Both the position numbers and the translations under genes were made by a program. A stretch of DNA of 18,699 bases from CALCKU01 sp964571595 (GTDB lineage: Bacteria; Pseudomonadota; Alphaproteobacteria; Caulobacterales; Maricaulaceae): assembly GCA_964571595.1 (NCBI GenBank), contig CAZNCJ010000046.1:1-18699 (forward strand), given 5' to 3'. The notes below the pieces were generated by a model. The model was not told where the DNA came from. It saw nothing but the letters and a program-made list of their open reading frames with translations, and made no database searches. Shown one piece after another: positions 6,758 through 13,335 of this stretch; the stretch's first letter is position 1; each line of letters opens with the position of its first letter.

Positions 6758-8398
6758 GTGAGTGACGGTTGGGACGAGGAGGATGAGACAAATATGAGTC
6801 CTCCGGATTTATATACAGGTGAATCCCCCTTACAAAGTGCTCATAAGGTCTGGGCTAAGGTTCAAAATGATCTCGCTTATGCCCTTGGAGCGAATGTTCA
6901 CAGGTCTTGGACAGCCCGCTTGCGTATAAGTGATGCCTGCCCGCACACCATCACGCTCAGCGCGCCCAGCCGCTTTGTCGCCAATAAGATCGAAAATACC
7001 TATATGGAGACGATAAAACGGCTCTGGAACAAGCATGATGTGGTCTTGCCGCCTCGAAAATCCATTATATCCGCGCCAGTTTCGAACTCCAAACCCCAAA
7101 AATATACGCTAAATCAAGGTCGAGGCCCCAATAAAGCGAAAATAAATGCCAAAAGAGGGCTTTATTCAGCTTATCAGGACAATTCTAGGCTTTCCGGTAG
7201 ATATGGAAGCCCCCTGAAGGGAAATGATAAAGGGTCTAAGGAGAACGCTAATACTGAGAAGGGCTTGGGCGCTACAGGCACTGGCGCAACCGGGTCACAG
7301 CCTTATAGCCACACTCCGCACTATGCAGGCTCTAAAGCCCAAGGCAATTCCCTCGAAATGACGCGCGGACGCTTTACCTTTAATAATTTCGTCGTGGGGC
7401 CTTCAAATGAGCTGGCCCATGCGGTTGCCCGGCAAATTTCATCAGAAAATGAGCCGTCTTATAACCCTATTGTCATCCACGGCCAAAACGGCATGGGAAA
7501 GACCCACCTTCTATATGCGATCAAACATAAGCTCGAAGAGGAAAATCCGGGGCGGCGCGTACAATTTTTATCTTCTGAAAAATTTGTCAGCAATTTCGTT
7601 CGCTCTGTCAGAAAAGGCGGTCGGGACGAAATAGAGCAATTTAAGTCCTCTTTGCGCGATGTTGATCTCTTAATCATAGATGATGCCCATTTCATTGCCG
7701 ATAAGCCAAATTCCCAAGAAGAGCTCTTACATACGCTAATCTCTCTTGTCGGGGCAGGACGGCAAATTCTGCTGGCCTCTGATCGTCACCCTGACCATAT
7801 TGAAAAGGCCTCTGATCGCTTAAAATCCTATCTGGCAGGTGGATTGGTCTGTAAATTAGGGGCTGCGGATTATGAACTGCGCCTACGGATATTAGACCGC
7901 CTGATTGCAAGGCGAAAAGCTGGCGGGAACTCCAATCTCGCCATTCCGAAAAATGCGCGCGATTTATTGGCGGCTAAAATCAACGCCACACCGCGGGATT
8001 TGGAAGGCGCTTTTAATCAAGTTGTCGCGCAAGCTGAGTTTTTAGGCCTACCCATTACGCTGGAATCTGTGCAAGAAACGCTGAGTGATAGTCGTTATGC
8101 AGCCGGTCAAAGGCTAACAGTGGATAAAATCCAACGCATCACGGCTGAAGAATTCGGCATTACGCTAGATGATATGACCTCTAAGCGCCGCTCACGCAAT
8201 ATTGCCCGCCCGCGCCAAGTTGCGATGTATTTTTGCAAAACTCTGACAAAACGCTCTCTGCCTGATATTGGACGCCGATTTGGGGGGCGTGACCATACAA
8301 CTGTCATGCATGCGGTAAAACGGATCACCAGCTTACGTAAAGAAGATGAGGCCTTTAACGTCCAAGTGCAAAATGTAGAAGACAGATTGAACTTTTAA
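6758..8398 (+). CDS. dnaA: Chromosomal replication initiator DnaA
   Basis: DnaA is the AAA+ protein that opens the origin and loads helicase. Numbering is from the GTG at 6758, which has GGAG nine nucleotides upstream. GTG 6743 lacks a ribosome-binding site; ATG 6794 is the alternative, preceded by AGGAGG at 6777-6782. Domain I is about residues 25-90 (VWAKVQNDLAYALG). Domain II is a long polar Gly/Ser/Asn/Lys linker of roughly 100 residues. Domain III starts at FTFNNFVVGPSNELAHAVAR, with Walker A GQNGMGKTHL (242-251), Walker B LLIIDDAHF (Asp308, Asp309) and sensor-II Arg in TPRDLEGAF. Domain IV has RRSRNIARPRQVAMYF and GGRDHTTVMHAV (509-520). At the arginine-finger position (DRLKSYL) there is Tyr358 where E. 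coli has Arg285; the box VII Arg (Arg354) is kept. Confidence 0.97.
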   Translation: MSDGWDEEDETNMSPPDLYTGESPLQSAHKVWAKVQNDLAYALGANVHRSWTARLRISDACPHTITLSAPSRFVANKIENTYMETIKRLWNKHDVVLPPRKSIISAPVSNSKPQKYTLNQGRGPNKAKINAKRGLYSAYQDNSRLSGRYGSPLKGNDKGSKENANTEKGLGATGTGATGSQPYSHTPHYAGSKAQGNSLEMTRGRFTFNNFVVGPSNELAHAVARQISSENEPSYNPIVIHGQNGMGKTHLLYAIKHKLEEENPGRRVQFLSSEKFVSNFVRSVRKGGRDEIEQFKSSLRDVDLLIIDDAHFIADKPNSQEELLHTLISLVGAGRQILLASDRHPDHIEKASDRLKSYLAGGLVCKLGAADYELRLRILDRLIARRKAGGNSNLAIPKNARDLLAAKINATPRDLEGAFNQVVAQAEFLGLPITLESVQETLSDSRYAAGQRLTVDKIQRITAEEFGITLDDMTSKRRSRNIARPRQVAMYFCKTLTKRSLPDIGRRFGGRDHTTVMHAVKRITSLRKEDEAFNVQVQNVEDRLNF

Positions 8399-8422
8399 TC
8401 CCAACATGTTTCGTCTTAAAGG

Positions 8423-8450
8423 TGAAAATAATTTGGCATTTTCATCTTTT
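8423..8450 (+). terminator. Weak terminator-like hairpin after dnaA
   Basis: TGAAAAT (8423-8429) pairs with ATTTTCA (8438-8444), with an 8-nt loop and TCTTTTT after it. The stem is AT-only apart from one pair, so at best it attenuates read-through from dnaA into dnaN. Confidence 0.35.
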
Positions 8451-8534
8451 TGGCTATTGTGTGATTTCAAAATAATCGCTGGAACACAATTTAATTTTTA
8501 AAATTATATATCTTACAACGCAGGATAGACTGCC
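8451..8534 (+). promoter_or_regulatory. AT-rich dnaN leader with a 15-bp palindrome
   Basis: The dnaA-dnaN gap (136 bp) ends in a strongly AT-rich stretch. It contains the palindrome TAATTTTTAAAATTA (8492-8506) directly followed by TATATAT, a plausible -10 region for a dnaN promoter. No consensus DnaA box or GANTC site occurs in the gap. Confidence 0.4.
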
Positions 8535-9638
8535 ATGAAAATTTCGATCGAAAGACGCGACCTTTTAAAAGCATTAGGCCATGTTCAAAATGTCGTTGAA
8601 CGTCGCAATACCATTCCTATTTTATCCAATGTTCTTATAACCGCAGAAGGCAAGGCCCTCACCTTTGTGGCCACAGATCTGGATATTGAAATTTCTGAAC
8701 AAACCTCTGCTAGTATTGACGCACCGGGTGATATAACCGCGCCAGCGCACACGCTTTACGATATTGTGCGTAAATTGCCAGACGGCGCCCAAGTTGGCCT
8801 GCAAATCGGCGCTGATGGCCGGCTAGATGTTGATGCCGGGCGTTCTCATTTTACCTTGCCCCTCCTGCCTGCAGGCGATTTTCCTAAAATGACGGCTGAC
8901 GGGTTTACGCATAATTTCGTTTTATCTGTCGCGGAGCTTTGCCGCCTTATCGACAAAACCCGCTTTGCGATCAGCACAGAAGAAACCCGCTATTATCTAA
9001 ACGGTATCTATCTTCACGCCCATGACGGGGTCTTGCGCTGCGTGGCCACTGACGGCCACCGCCTGGCTTTGGCCGAAATGGGCCTGCCGGCTGGCGGGGC
9101 GGGATTGCCCGGCATTATTATTCCGCGCAAAACCATAGCCGAAGTTCGCCGCCTAATTGACGGAGGTGACGGGGATGTGAGCGTGTCTATCTCAGATGCG
9201 AAAATCCGCTTTACCTATGGCTCTGCCGTTATGACATCAAAGCTGATAGACGGGACATTTCCTGATTATGACCGCGTTATTCCCAAGAGTAATGAAAAAG
9301 AGCTGGTGGTTGACAATAAGGTCTTTGCTGATGCGGTTGACCGTGTCTCTACCATTTCTGCGGAAAAAACCCGCTCGGTAAAAATGAGCCTCGCACCGGA
9401 TAATCTCTCTTTGACGGTGAATAATCCTGAACATGGTAACGCCAATGAGGACCTGATGGTCGATTATAGTGCTGAGCCTTTGGAGATCGGGTTTAATGCA
9501 AAATATCTGCTGGATGTCACAGGACAAATCGAAGGTCGCGATACAAGGTTTTTCCTAGACGGTCCGGCTTCACCGGCTCTGGTAAAAGATGTTGAAGACC
9601 CGTCTAGTCTCTATGTGCTTATGCCGCTGCGCGTCTAA
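8535..9638 (+). CDS. dnaN: DNA polymerase III sliding clamp, beta subunit
   Basis: DnaN forms the ring-shaped homodimer that tethers polymerase III and other DNA enzymes to DNA. Its 367 residues match the family (about 366-375). The sequence shows three repeated clamp domains: the N-terminus MKISIERRDLLKALGHVQNVVERRNTIPILSNVLI, then FVATDLDIEI, TRYYLNGIYLH, CVATDGHRLAL and DGTFPDYDRVIP. The C-terminus ends DPSSLYVLMPLRV, the usual M-P-x-R-V/L finish. The ATG at 8535 starts directly at the conserved N-terminus, with AGGAT upstream. recF follows after 24 bp and is likely co-transcribed. Confidence 0.98.
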   Translation: MKISIERRDLLKALGHVQNVVERRNTIPILSNVLITAEGKALTFVATDLDIEISEQTSASIDAPGDITAPAHTLYDIVRKLPDGAQVGLQIGADGRLDVDAGRSHFTLPLLPAGDFPKMTADGFTHNFVLSVAELCRLIDKTRFAISTEETRYYLNGIYLHAHDGVLRCVATDGHRLALAEMGLPAGGAGLPGIIIPRKTIAEVRRLIDGGDGDVSVSISDAKIRFTYGSAVMTSKLIDGTFPDYDRVIPKSNEKELVVDNKVFADAVDRVSTISAEKTRSVKMSLAPDNLSLTVNNPEHGNANEDLMVDYSAEPLEIGFNAKYLLDVTGQIEGRDTRFFLDGPASPALVKDVEDPSSLYVLMPLRV

Positions 9639-9662
9639 ACCCGCCTCGCGTAAATTTCCGGG

Positions 9663-10787
9663 ATGAGTTATTTTAAAAGCCTGCGCCTAACAGATTTTAG
9701 ATCTTACGGCGCACTTGACCTCGCCCTTGATCCCAGACCCGTCGTCTTATTTGGCCCAAACGGAGCCGGTAAAACCAATCTGCTGGAAGCTATATCTTTC
9801 TTATCTCCGGGGCGCGGTTTAAGGCGCGCCAAGATGGAGGCCTTGGCCCGAAGAAAGGAAGACAGCACCGCGCCGGCTTGGGGTGTCACAGCCCATCTCG
9901 AACATGAGGGGGAGATCACCAAGCTCGCTGTTGGCCAAGTCCCTGAAGCGCCCAGACGCAGAATTTTAAAAATTGATGACAAGCCCGCAACGGGGGCGGC
10001 CATGGCACGCCATGTTAAAATCATGTGGCTTACCCCCGCCCAAGACCGTCTTTTTGTCGGCCCGGCTTCTGATCGCCGTAAATTCCTCGACCGTTTTTCA
10101 ATGTCCCACACACCCGAGCACGGCTTAAACAGCCTGCGATATGAGAAGGCCCGCGCGGAACGTAACCGTCTATTATCCGAAGGTATAAGGGACCGTGGTT
10201 GGTATGACGCCCTTGAAAAAGACATGGCCACACAAGCCGCCAAAATTTCCATAGCGCGAGTAAAAACGGTTAATTTGATCTTGGACGACATTGCCGCGCA
10301 TGGCACGGGCGTTTTTCCGTCCGCAGGGCTCACGCTTGAAGGCGGGGCGGAAGATATGGCCGCCAGCGGTCTATCAGAGGCTGATATTGACTTCACATTG
10401 CGCGAAAATCTGGAGCGCGAGAGAAGCCTTGATATGCGCGCAGGCAGAACCTTGAACGGTGTGCACCGCTCTGATCTGCATGTGAGTTATACCGCCAAAA
10501 ACATGCCCGCTTCGGCTTGTTCTACGGGCGAACAAAAAGCGCTTTTGATCGGCCTGACACTGGCCCATGCCCGCGCACAAAAAGCCCATAGGCCCTTTTT
10601 ATTACTGGACGAAATCGCCGCCCATCTTGATGAAGACCGCCGCGCGGCCTTGATCGAGACTTTGCTGGAACTCGACCAGCAGGTCTTTATGACGGGTACG
10701 GATGTGGAGCTATTTGAAGCCTTTGCCGGAAGGGCGCAAATTTTCAAAATCACCGACAGCCAAGCAACGCCCCATATGCAAACATAG
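9663..10787 (+). CDS. recF: DNA replication and repair protein RecF
   Basis: RecF is an SMC-like ATPase that helps load RecA at gapped DNA in the RecFOR pathway. It has 374 residues. Walker A is GPNGAGKTN (31-39) after the usual LRLTDFRSY start. SPGRGLRRAK follows, then WLTPAQDRLFVGPASDRRKF. The ABC signature is STGEQKALLIGLTLAHA (from residue 287), and Walker B is LLLDEIAAHLDE with Asp316 and Glu317. NGVHRSDLHV precedes the signature as in other RecF proteins. It follows dnaN closely, the ancestral dnaA-dnaN-recF order. gyrB, which often comes next, is absent; nth converges from the other side with 26 bp between stop codons. Confidence 0.97.
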   Translation: MSYFKSLRLTDFRSYGALDLALDPRPVVLFGPNGAGKTNLLEAISFLSPGRGLRRAKMEALARRKEDSTAPAWGVTAHLEHEGEITKLAVGQVPEAPRRRILKIDDKPATGAAMARHVKIMWLTPAQDRLFVGPASDRRKFLDRFSMSHTPEHGLNSLRYEKARAERNRLLSEGIRDRGWYDALEKDMATQAAKISIARVKTVNLILDDIAAHGTGVFPSAGLTLEGGAEDMAASGLSEADIDFTLRENLERERSLDMRAGRTLNGVHRSDLHVSYTAKNMPASACSTGEQKALLIGLTLAHARAQKAHRPFLLLDEIAAHLDEDRRAALIETLLELDQQVFMTGTDVELFEAFAGRAQIFKITDSQATPHMQT

Positions 10788-10813
10788 CTCAGTCGGCCAT
10801 CCACATAATGCCT

Positions 10814-11518
10814 CTAAGTTTTTATCGGGGTTTTGTCTTTGAATTTGCAAATATCAATAATCGCGCAATTAAAGCATTTGGGCTTGCGCGCCACACAAAC
10901 ATAGCGGCCGTGTAATATCAACCAGTGATGGGCGTGTAGGGCATATTGCTCTGGCGTGACCCGCAATAGATTTAACTCGACTTCAAGCACATCTTTGCCC
11001 GGTGCCATACCTGTCCGGTTCGCCACACGGAATATATGGGTATCTACGGCCATGGTTGGTTGATTAAAGGCTTCGTTTAAAACCACATTAGCGGTTTTAC
11101 GCCCAACGCCGGGCAAGCGGATAAGATCTTCACGATTATCCGGCACGACCGAGCCGTAATCATCAATCAACATTTGGGAGAGCTTGATAATATTTTTGGC
11201 TTTGGTACGAAACAGGCCAATCGTCTTGACAAAATCGCGGACTTTATCTTCGCCAAGCGCGACCATTTTTTCTGGACTATCTGCGGCTTCAAATAAAGCC
11301 TTTGTCGCCTTGTTTACCCCGACATCTGTGGCTTGAGCCGATAAGGCCACAGCAACAACCAGCGTATAGGGATTGGAATAATTCAGCTCGGTCCGCGGAG
11401 CAGGATCAAGACTATAGAGATGGGCGTAAATATCAGCAATTTGCGCCCGCGTCAGCTTGGGGCGCGGCAGTTTCTTTTTCTTAACCGCTTTCTTTGTCTT
11501 AGACGTCTTTTTAGCCAC
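10814..11518 (-). CDS. nth: Endonuclease III
   Basis: Nth is a DNA glycosylase/AP lyase for oxidised pyrimidines in base excision repair. It has 234 residues. After a Lys-rich tail of about 20 residues (possibly a nonspecific DNA-binding extension), the core is complete: ALSAQATDVGVNKA, the helix-hairpin-helix LPGVGRKTANVV with catalytic Lys141, and AVDTHIFRVANR with Asp159. The [4Fe-4S] cluster ligands are Cys208, Cys215, Cys218 and Cys224 (C-X6-C-X2-C-X5-C). All active-site and cluster residues are present. It is convergent with recF. The FMN-reductase-like gene lies 62 bp upstream on the same strand, so the two may be co-transcribed. Confidence 0.97.
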   Translation of the reverse strand: MAKKTSKTKKAVKKKKLPRPKLTRAQIADIYAHLYSLDPAPRTELNYSNPYTLVVAVALSAQATDVGVNKATKALFEAADSPEKMVALGEDKVRDFVKTIGLFRTKAKNIIKLSQMLIDDYGSVVPDNREDLIRLPGVGRKTANVVLNEAFNQPTMAVDTHIFRVANRTGMAPGKDVLEVELNLLRVTPEQYALHAHHWLILHGRYVCVARKPKCFNCAIIDICKFKDKTPIKT

Positions 11519-11580
11519 TCACTTACCCTCTAAAATGCGGGGTTAGGCGTAAAGACATACACGGCATAAACCCGCCTAAT

Positions 11581-12129
11581 TTAAGCACGGTCTGAAATAG
11601 CTTTGAGTAATTGGTCCAGCATTTTATCCGCCAAAGTGCATGCAGGTTCTGAGGTCAGCTCCCCTTTTGCGTTAAAAGCCGACTGCGCATTACCAGTCCC
11701 CACTTGGGCCGGGACAACAACAGCGCCGACACGCATAAGTATGTAATTAAGCTGGCGCATGACCATGATGCCGCTCATCGGGCCGGGTGTGCAGGAGGCA
11801 ATACCGTAAACCGGCCCTGTGAAATGATCTGTGCCGACTGTGGACGTCCAATCAATCGCGTTTTTTAAAACGGGCGGCAGGCTGCCATTATATTCCGGTG
11901 TGACAATAATAATCCCGTCACAGGCTGTAAGATCATTGATCAGCTCTTTTACGCTGGGCGGTGTTTCCAGATCGCCGTGATAAAGCGGGAGACCATAACG
12001 GCCCAAATCAATTTGGACGGCTTTCGCCCCGCGCGCGGTCGCCCTTTGCATCAGGGCACTCTCAAGCTGCGCATTTATAGAGCCCTTGCGCAGGGAGCCG
12101 CAGATAAAGGCGATTTTGGGTGCTGACAT
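11581..12129 (-). CDS. NADPH-dependent FMN reductase-like flavoprotein
   Basis: This 182-residue flavodoxin-fold protein belongs to the NADPH-dependent FMN/quinone/azo reductase family. The phosphate-binding loop GSLRKGSIN (11-19) binds FMN. The second signature is TPEYNGSLPPVLKNAIDW (77-94), and ASCTPGPMSG is the third flavin-contact loop. It is cytosolic, with no signal peptide. The family reduces free flavin, quinones, chromate or azo compounds; the natural substrate here cannot be told. The start ATG at 12129 leads directly into the first beta strand. Upstream (12130-12265) is a divergent AT-rich gap shared with the membrane-protein gene at 12266. Confidence 0.92.
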   Translation of the reverse strand: MSAPKIAFICGSLRKGSINAQLESALMQRATARGAKAVQIDLGRYGLPLYHGDLETPPSVKELINDLTACDGIIIVTPEYNGSLPPVLKNAIDWTSTVGTDHFTGPVYGIASCTPGPMSGIMVMRQLNYILMRVGAVVVPAQVGTGNAQSAFNAKGELTSEPACTLADKMLDQLLKAISDRA

Positions 12130-12265
12130 AATAAGACCTTACGCTCGAGAATATAAAATCTATAAAGGCTCTCACATGAGGTTCAAGCCTGAAACCACAA
12201 TATAAACCTGATTAATATGAGGCTTCATAGCTTTTAGAGCCCTCCTTTTATGTCAAAGATGTAAG
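12130..12265. promoter_or_regulatory. Divergent intergenic region
   Basis: This 136-bp AT-rich gap lies between two divergent genes. It contains AGGCTCT (12164 region) and AGAGCCCT (12235 region) as a long-spaced imperfect dyad. No firm -35/-10 pair could be assigned on either strand. Confidence 0.3.
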
Positions 12266-12793
12266 ATGAAAGGACTTGCGCTTGCGCCTTTAGCTCACGA
12301 TATAGAGCCTATGCAAAAGTTTGAAGGTATATCATTTCTCTGGGCGTTGGGCATGGTGGCCCTGCTTGCCCTTATTTACGGTGTTCGGGCCTTTATCGGA
12401 TATAGGAAAGTCGCCCAAGATGCCCAGACGGATTATGACTACCGCTCTGGCGAAAACATGCTGCCCAAACACATCACACATGACGGCTTTATCAAGGCCT
12501 ATAAGCGCCATAATAATCCGCGCGGCTCGGCCTATATGGCCGCAGGGCTTTCAGCCATTCTTATCCTGACCGCCCCTGCCCTTATGATCATACAGTTCTT
12601 GCTGCATCAGCTCTGGCTTTTAAATGATAAATCCCGCGTGTTCGAGCCGGGCTTTCTGGTCTGGCAGTTTTTCATCTTTTTCGCGATTATCGCCGTCTGG
12701 GCCGGTATTGCCTATATCACCGCCCTGAAATATCACGCCGGGTCCTCAATCTCGCTGGAAGATGAATTGGCGAAAGAGACGGGTAAGAGTTAA
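12266..12793 (+). CDS. Small integral membrane protein, unknown function
   Basis: This 175-residue protein is not recognised as a named family. Hydrophobic segments lie at about 23-45 (ISFLWALGMVALLALIYGV), 91-119 (YMAAGLSAILILTAPALMII and onward) and 130-154 (FLVWQFFIFFAIIAVWAGIA), giving three membrane passes. A cytoplasm-like loop between the first two contains YDYRSGENMLPKHITHDGFI and KAYKRHNNPRG. The C-terminal tail is acidic (SLEDELAKETGKS). The start is uncertain: ATG 12266 has only a weak upstream site, and the in-frame ATG at 12311 (residue 16) sits just before the first membrane segment. Codon use resembles the neighbouring housekeeping genes, so it is probably native. Confidence 0.75.
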   Translation: MKGLALAPLAHDIEPMQKFEGISFLWALGMVALLALIYGVRAFIGYRKVAQDAQTDYDYRSGENMLPKHITHDGFIKAYKRHNNPRGSAYMAAGLSAILILTAPALMIIQFLLHQLWLLNDKSRVFEPGFLVWQFFIFFAIIAVWAGIAYITALKYHAGSSISLEDELAKETGKS

Positions 12794-12832
12794 AAATTTC
12801 GGGATTTAATCGCTAAATTTCGGTGTTTATCC
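12794..12832 (+). repeat. Two helically phased 18-bp direct repeats
   Basis: AAATTTCGGGATTTAATC (12794-12811) and AAATTTCGGTGTTTATCC (12815-12832) match at 14 of 18 positions and are spaced 21 bp, two helical turns. The second copy runs into the DnaA-box inverted repeat. They begin just at the stop codon of the preceding gene. Confidence 0.5.
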
Positions 12833-12848
12833 CCCAGGTGTGGATAAA
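12826..12848. promoter_or_regulatory. Perfect DnaA box inside an inverted repeat
   Basis: TGTGGATAA (12839-12847) is the exact complement of the consensus TTATCCACA and the only 9/9 match seen in the window. It lies in an inverted repeat, TTTATCC (12826-12832) and GGATAAA (12842-12848), so the left arm gives a second weaker box (TTATCCCCC, 7/9) facing it. AT-rich DNA follows directly. A single 9-mer could occur by chance in this much sequence. Confidence 0.5.
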
Positions 12849-12874
12849 TAAATTATACTTTTAAAAACAGGGTC

Positions 12875-12913
12875 TTGACGAAAACAAATAAATCAACACT
12901 ATTTATAGTGTTG
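12875..12913 (+). promoter_or_regulatory. Promoter-like element with palindromic operator
   Basis: TTGACG (12875-12880) is a good -35. Around the expected -10 lies a perfect palindrome, CAACACTA (12894-12901), TTTA, TAGTGTTG (12906-12913). TATTTA (12900-12905, spacing 19) would be the -10. A repressor on the palindrome would block the promoter. It points at the gene at 13069, with a leader of about 155 nt. Confidence 0.5.
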
Positions 12914-12940
12914 GCTAAATATGTCAGCATTAGTGGCGGT

Positions 12941-12977
12941 GCCTGTCTCATAGTATTAGAACACCCTTGAGACAGGC
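12941..12977. repeat. Perfect 10-bp inverted repeat in the leader of the AT-rich small gene
   Basis: GCCTGTCTCA (12941-12950) and TGAGACAGGC (12968-12977) are exact reverse complements with a 17-nt spacer. No T-run follows on either strand, so it is not an intrinsic terminator. It could be an RNA hairpin in the 5' leader, a protein site, or the trace of a mobile element. Confidence 0.55.
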
Positions 12978-13068
12978 CCGCTTAATTTGAAGCGCTCTTG
13001 CGAGTACTTATACTGGTTCTTAACATAAAGAAGAATTAGCCCGCAAGGCATTATTATAAGGAGGCAAT

Positions 13069-13281
13069 ATGTCTCGACAACGAATAAAGGTAATTGATGA
13101 AAGTGATACAGGAAGAAATCTACACTTTCATGATAATTACAATGGTAAAGATATGACACGAAGACAATTCGTGAATGAAATAAAGAGAGGAAATTATCCT
13201 AATTATCATATCCGAAAAATTCATGGCGTGGAAACACCCGTTTCCAATCCTGATAAAGGAACTGATAATAACTTAGGGTAA
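13069..13281 (+). CDS. AT-rich small protein, DUF3892-like pattern, unknown function
   Basis: This 70-residue hydrophilic protein starts at ATG 13069 and is preceded by AAGGAGG six nucleotides upstream, the strongest ribosome-binding site in the window. Its pattern is a beta strand (RIKVIDES), a polar NLHFHDNYNGKDMTRRQFV segment, an IKRGNYPNYHIRKIHG block and a C-terminal PVSNPDKGTDNNLG. The ending (SNPD-x4-NNL) and general layout recall small DUF3892-type proteins, but I cannot confirm that. There is no signal peptide, membrane segment or cysteine. Codon use is AT-rich (many AAA, AAT, ATA, AGA), unlike the neighbouring genes, which suggests transfer. It has a long structured upstream region and a shared terminator downstream, so it is probably an independent regulated unit. 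Confidence 0.72.
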   Translation: MSRQRIKVIDESDTGRNLHFHDNYNGKDMTRRQFVNEIKRGNYPNYHIRKIHGVETPVSNPDKGTDNNLG

Positions 13282-13288
13282 CAATAAA

Positions 13289-13314
13289 AAACCCCGCTCC
13301 TCGGAGCGGGGTTT
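13289..13314. terminator. Bidirectional terminator between the small gene and hppA
   Basis: ACCCCGCTCC (13291-13300) pairs with GGAGCGGGGT (13303-13312), flanked by A-T pairs; the tip opens to a CTCG loop. On the minus strand it is followed by six T, serving hppA (stop 21 bp away). On the plus strand the tail TTTATCTTT serves the 13069 gene. Confidence 0.88.
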
Positions 13315-13335
13315 ATCTTTAGGCGTTAGTTCTGA

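Noticed and set aside
8119..8127. AGTGGATAA in dnaA, an 8/9 match to the DnaA box
   Set aside because: Inside conserved coding sequence (V-D-K-I); several other 8/9 matches occur in purH, mutM and dnaN, as expected by chance.
9704..10396. 230-codon open frame antisense to recF
   Set aside because: It is a shadow of recF codon use; its translation is Arg/Ser/Ala-rich with no domain, and recF is unmistakable on the other strand.
11543..11579. TTAGGCG/CGCCTAA inverted repeat between nth and the FMN reductase gene
   Set aside because: Seven-base arms with a 23-nt spacer and no T-run; not a convincing terminator or operator.
12941..12977. CRISPR repeat or transposon end
   Set aside because: Only one copy of the inverted repeat, no spacers, no transposase and no target duplication visible.
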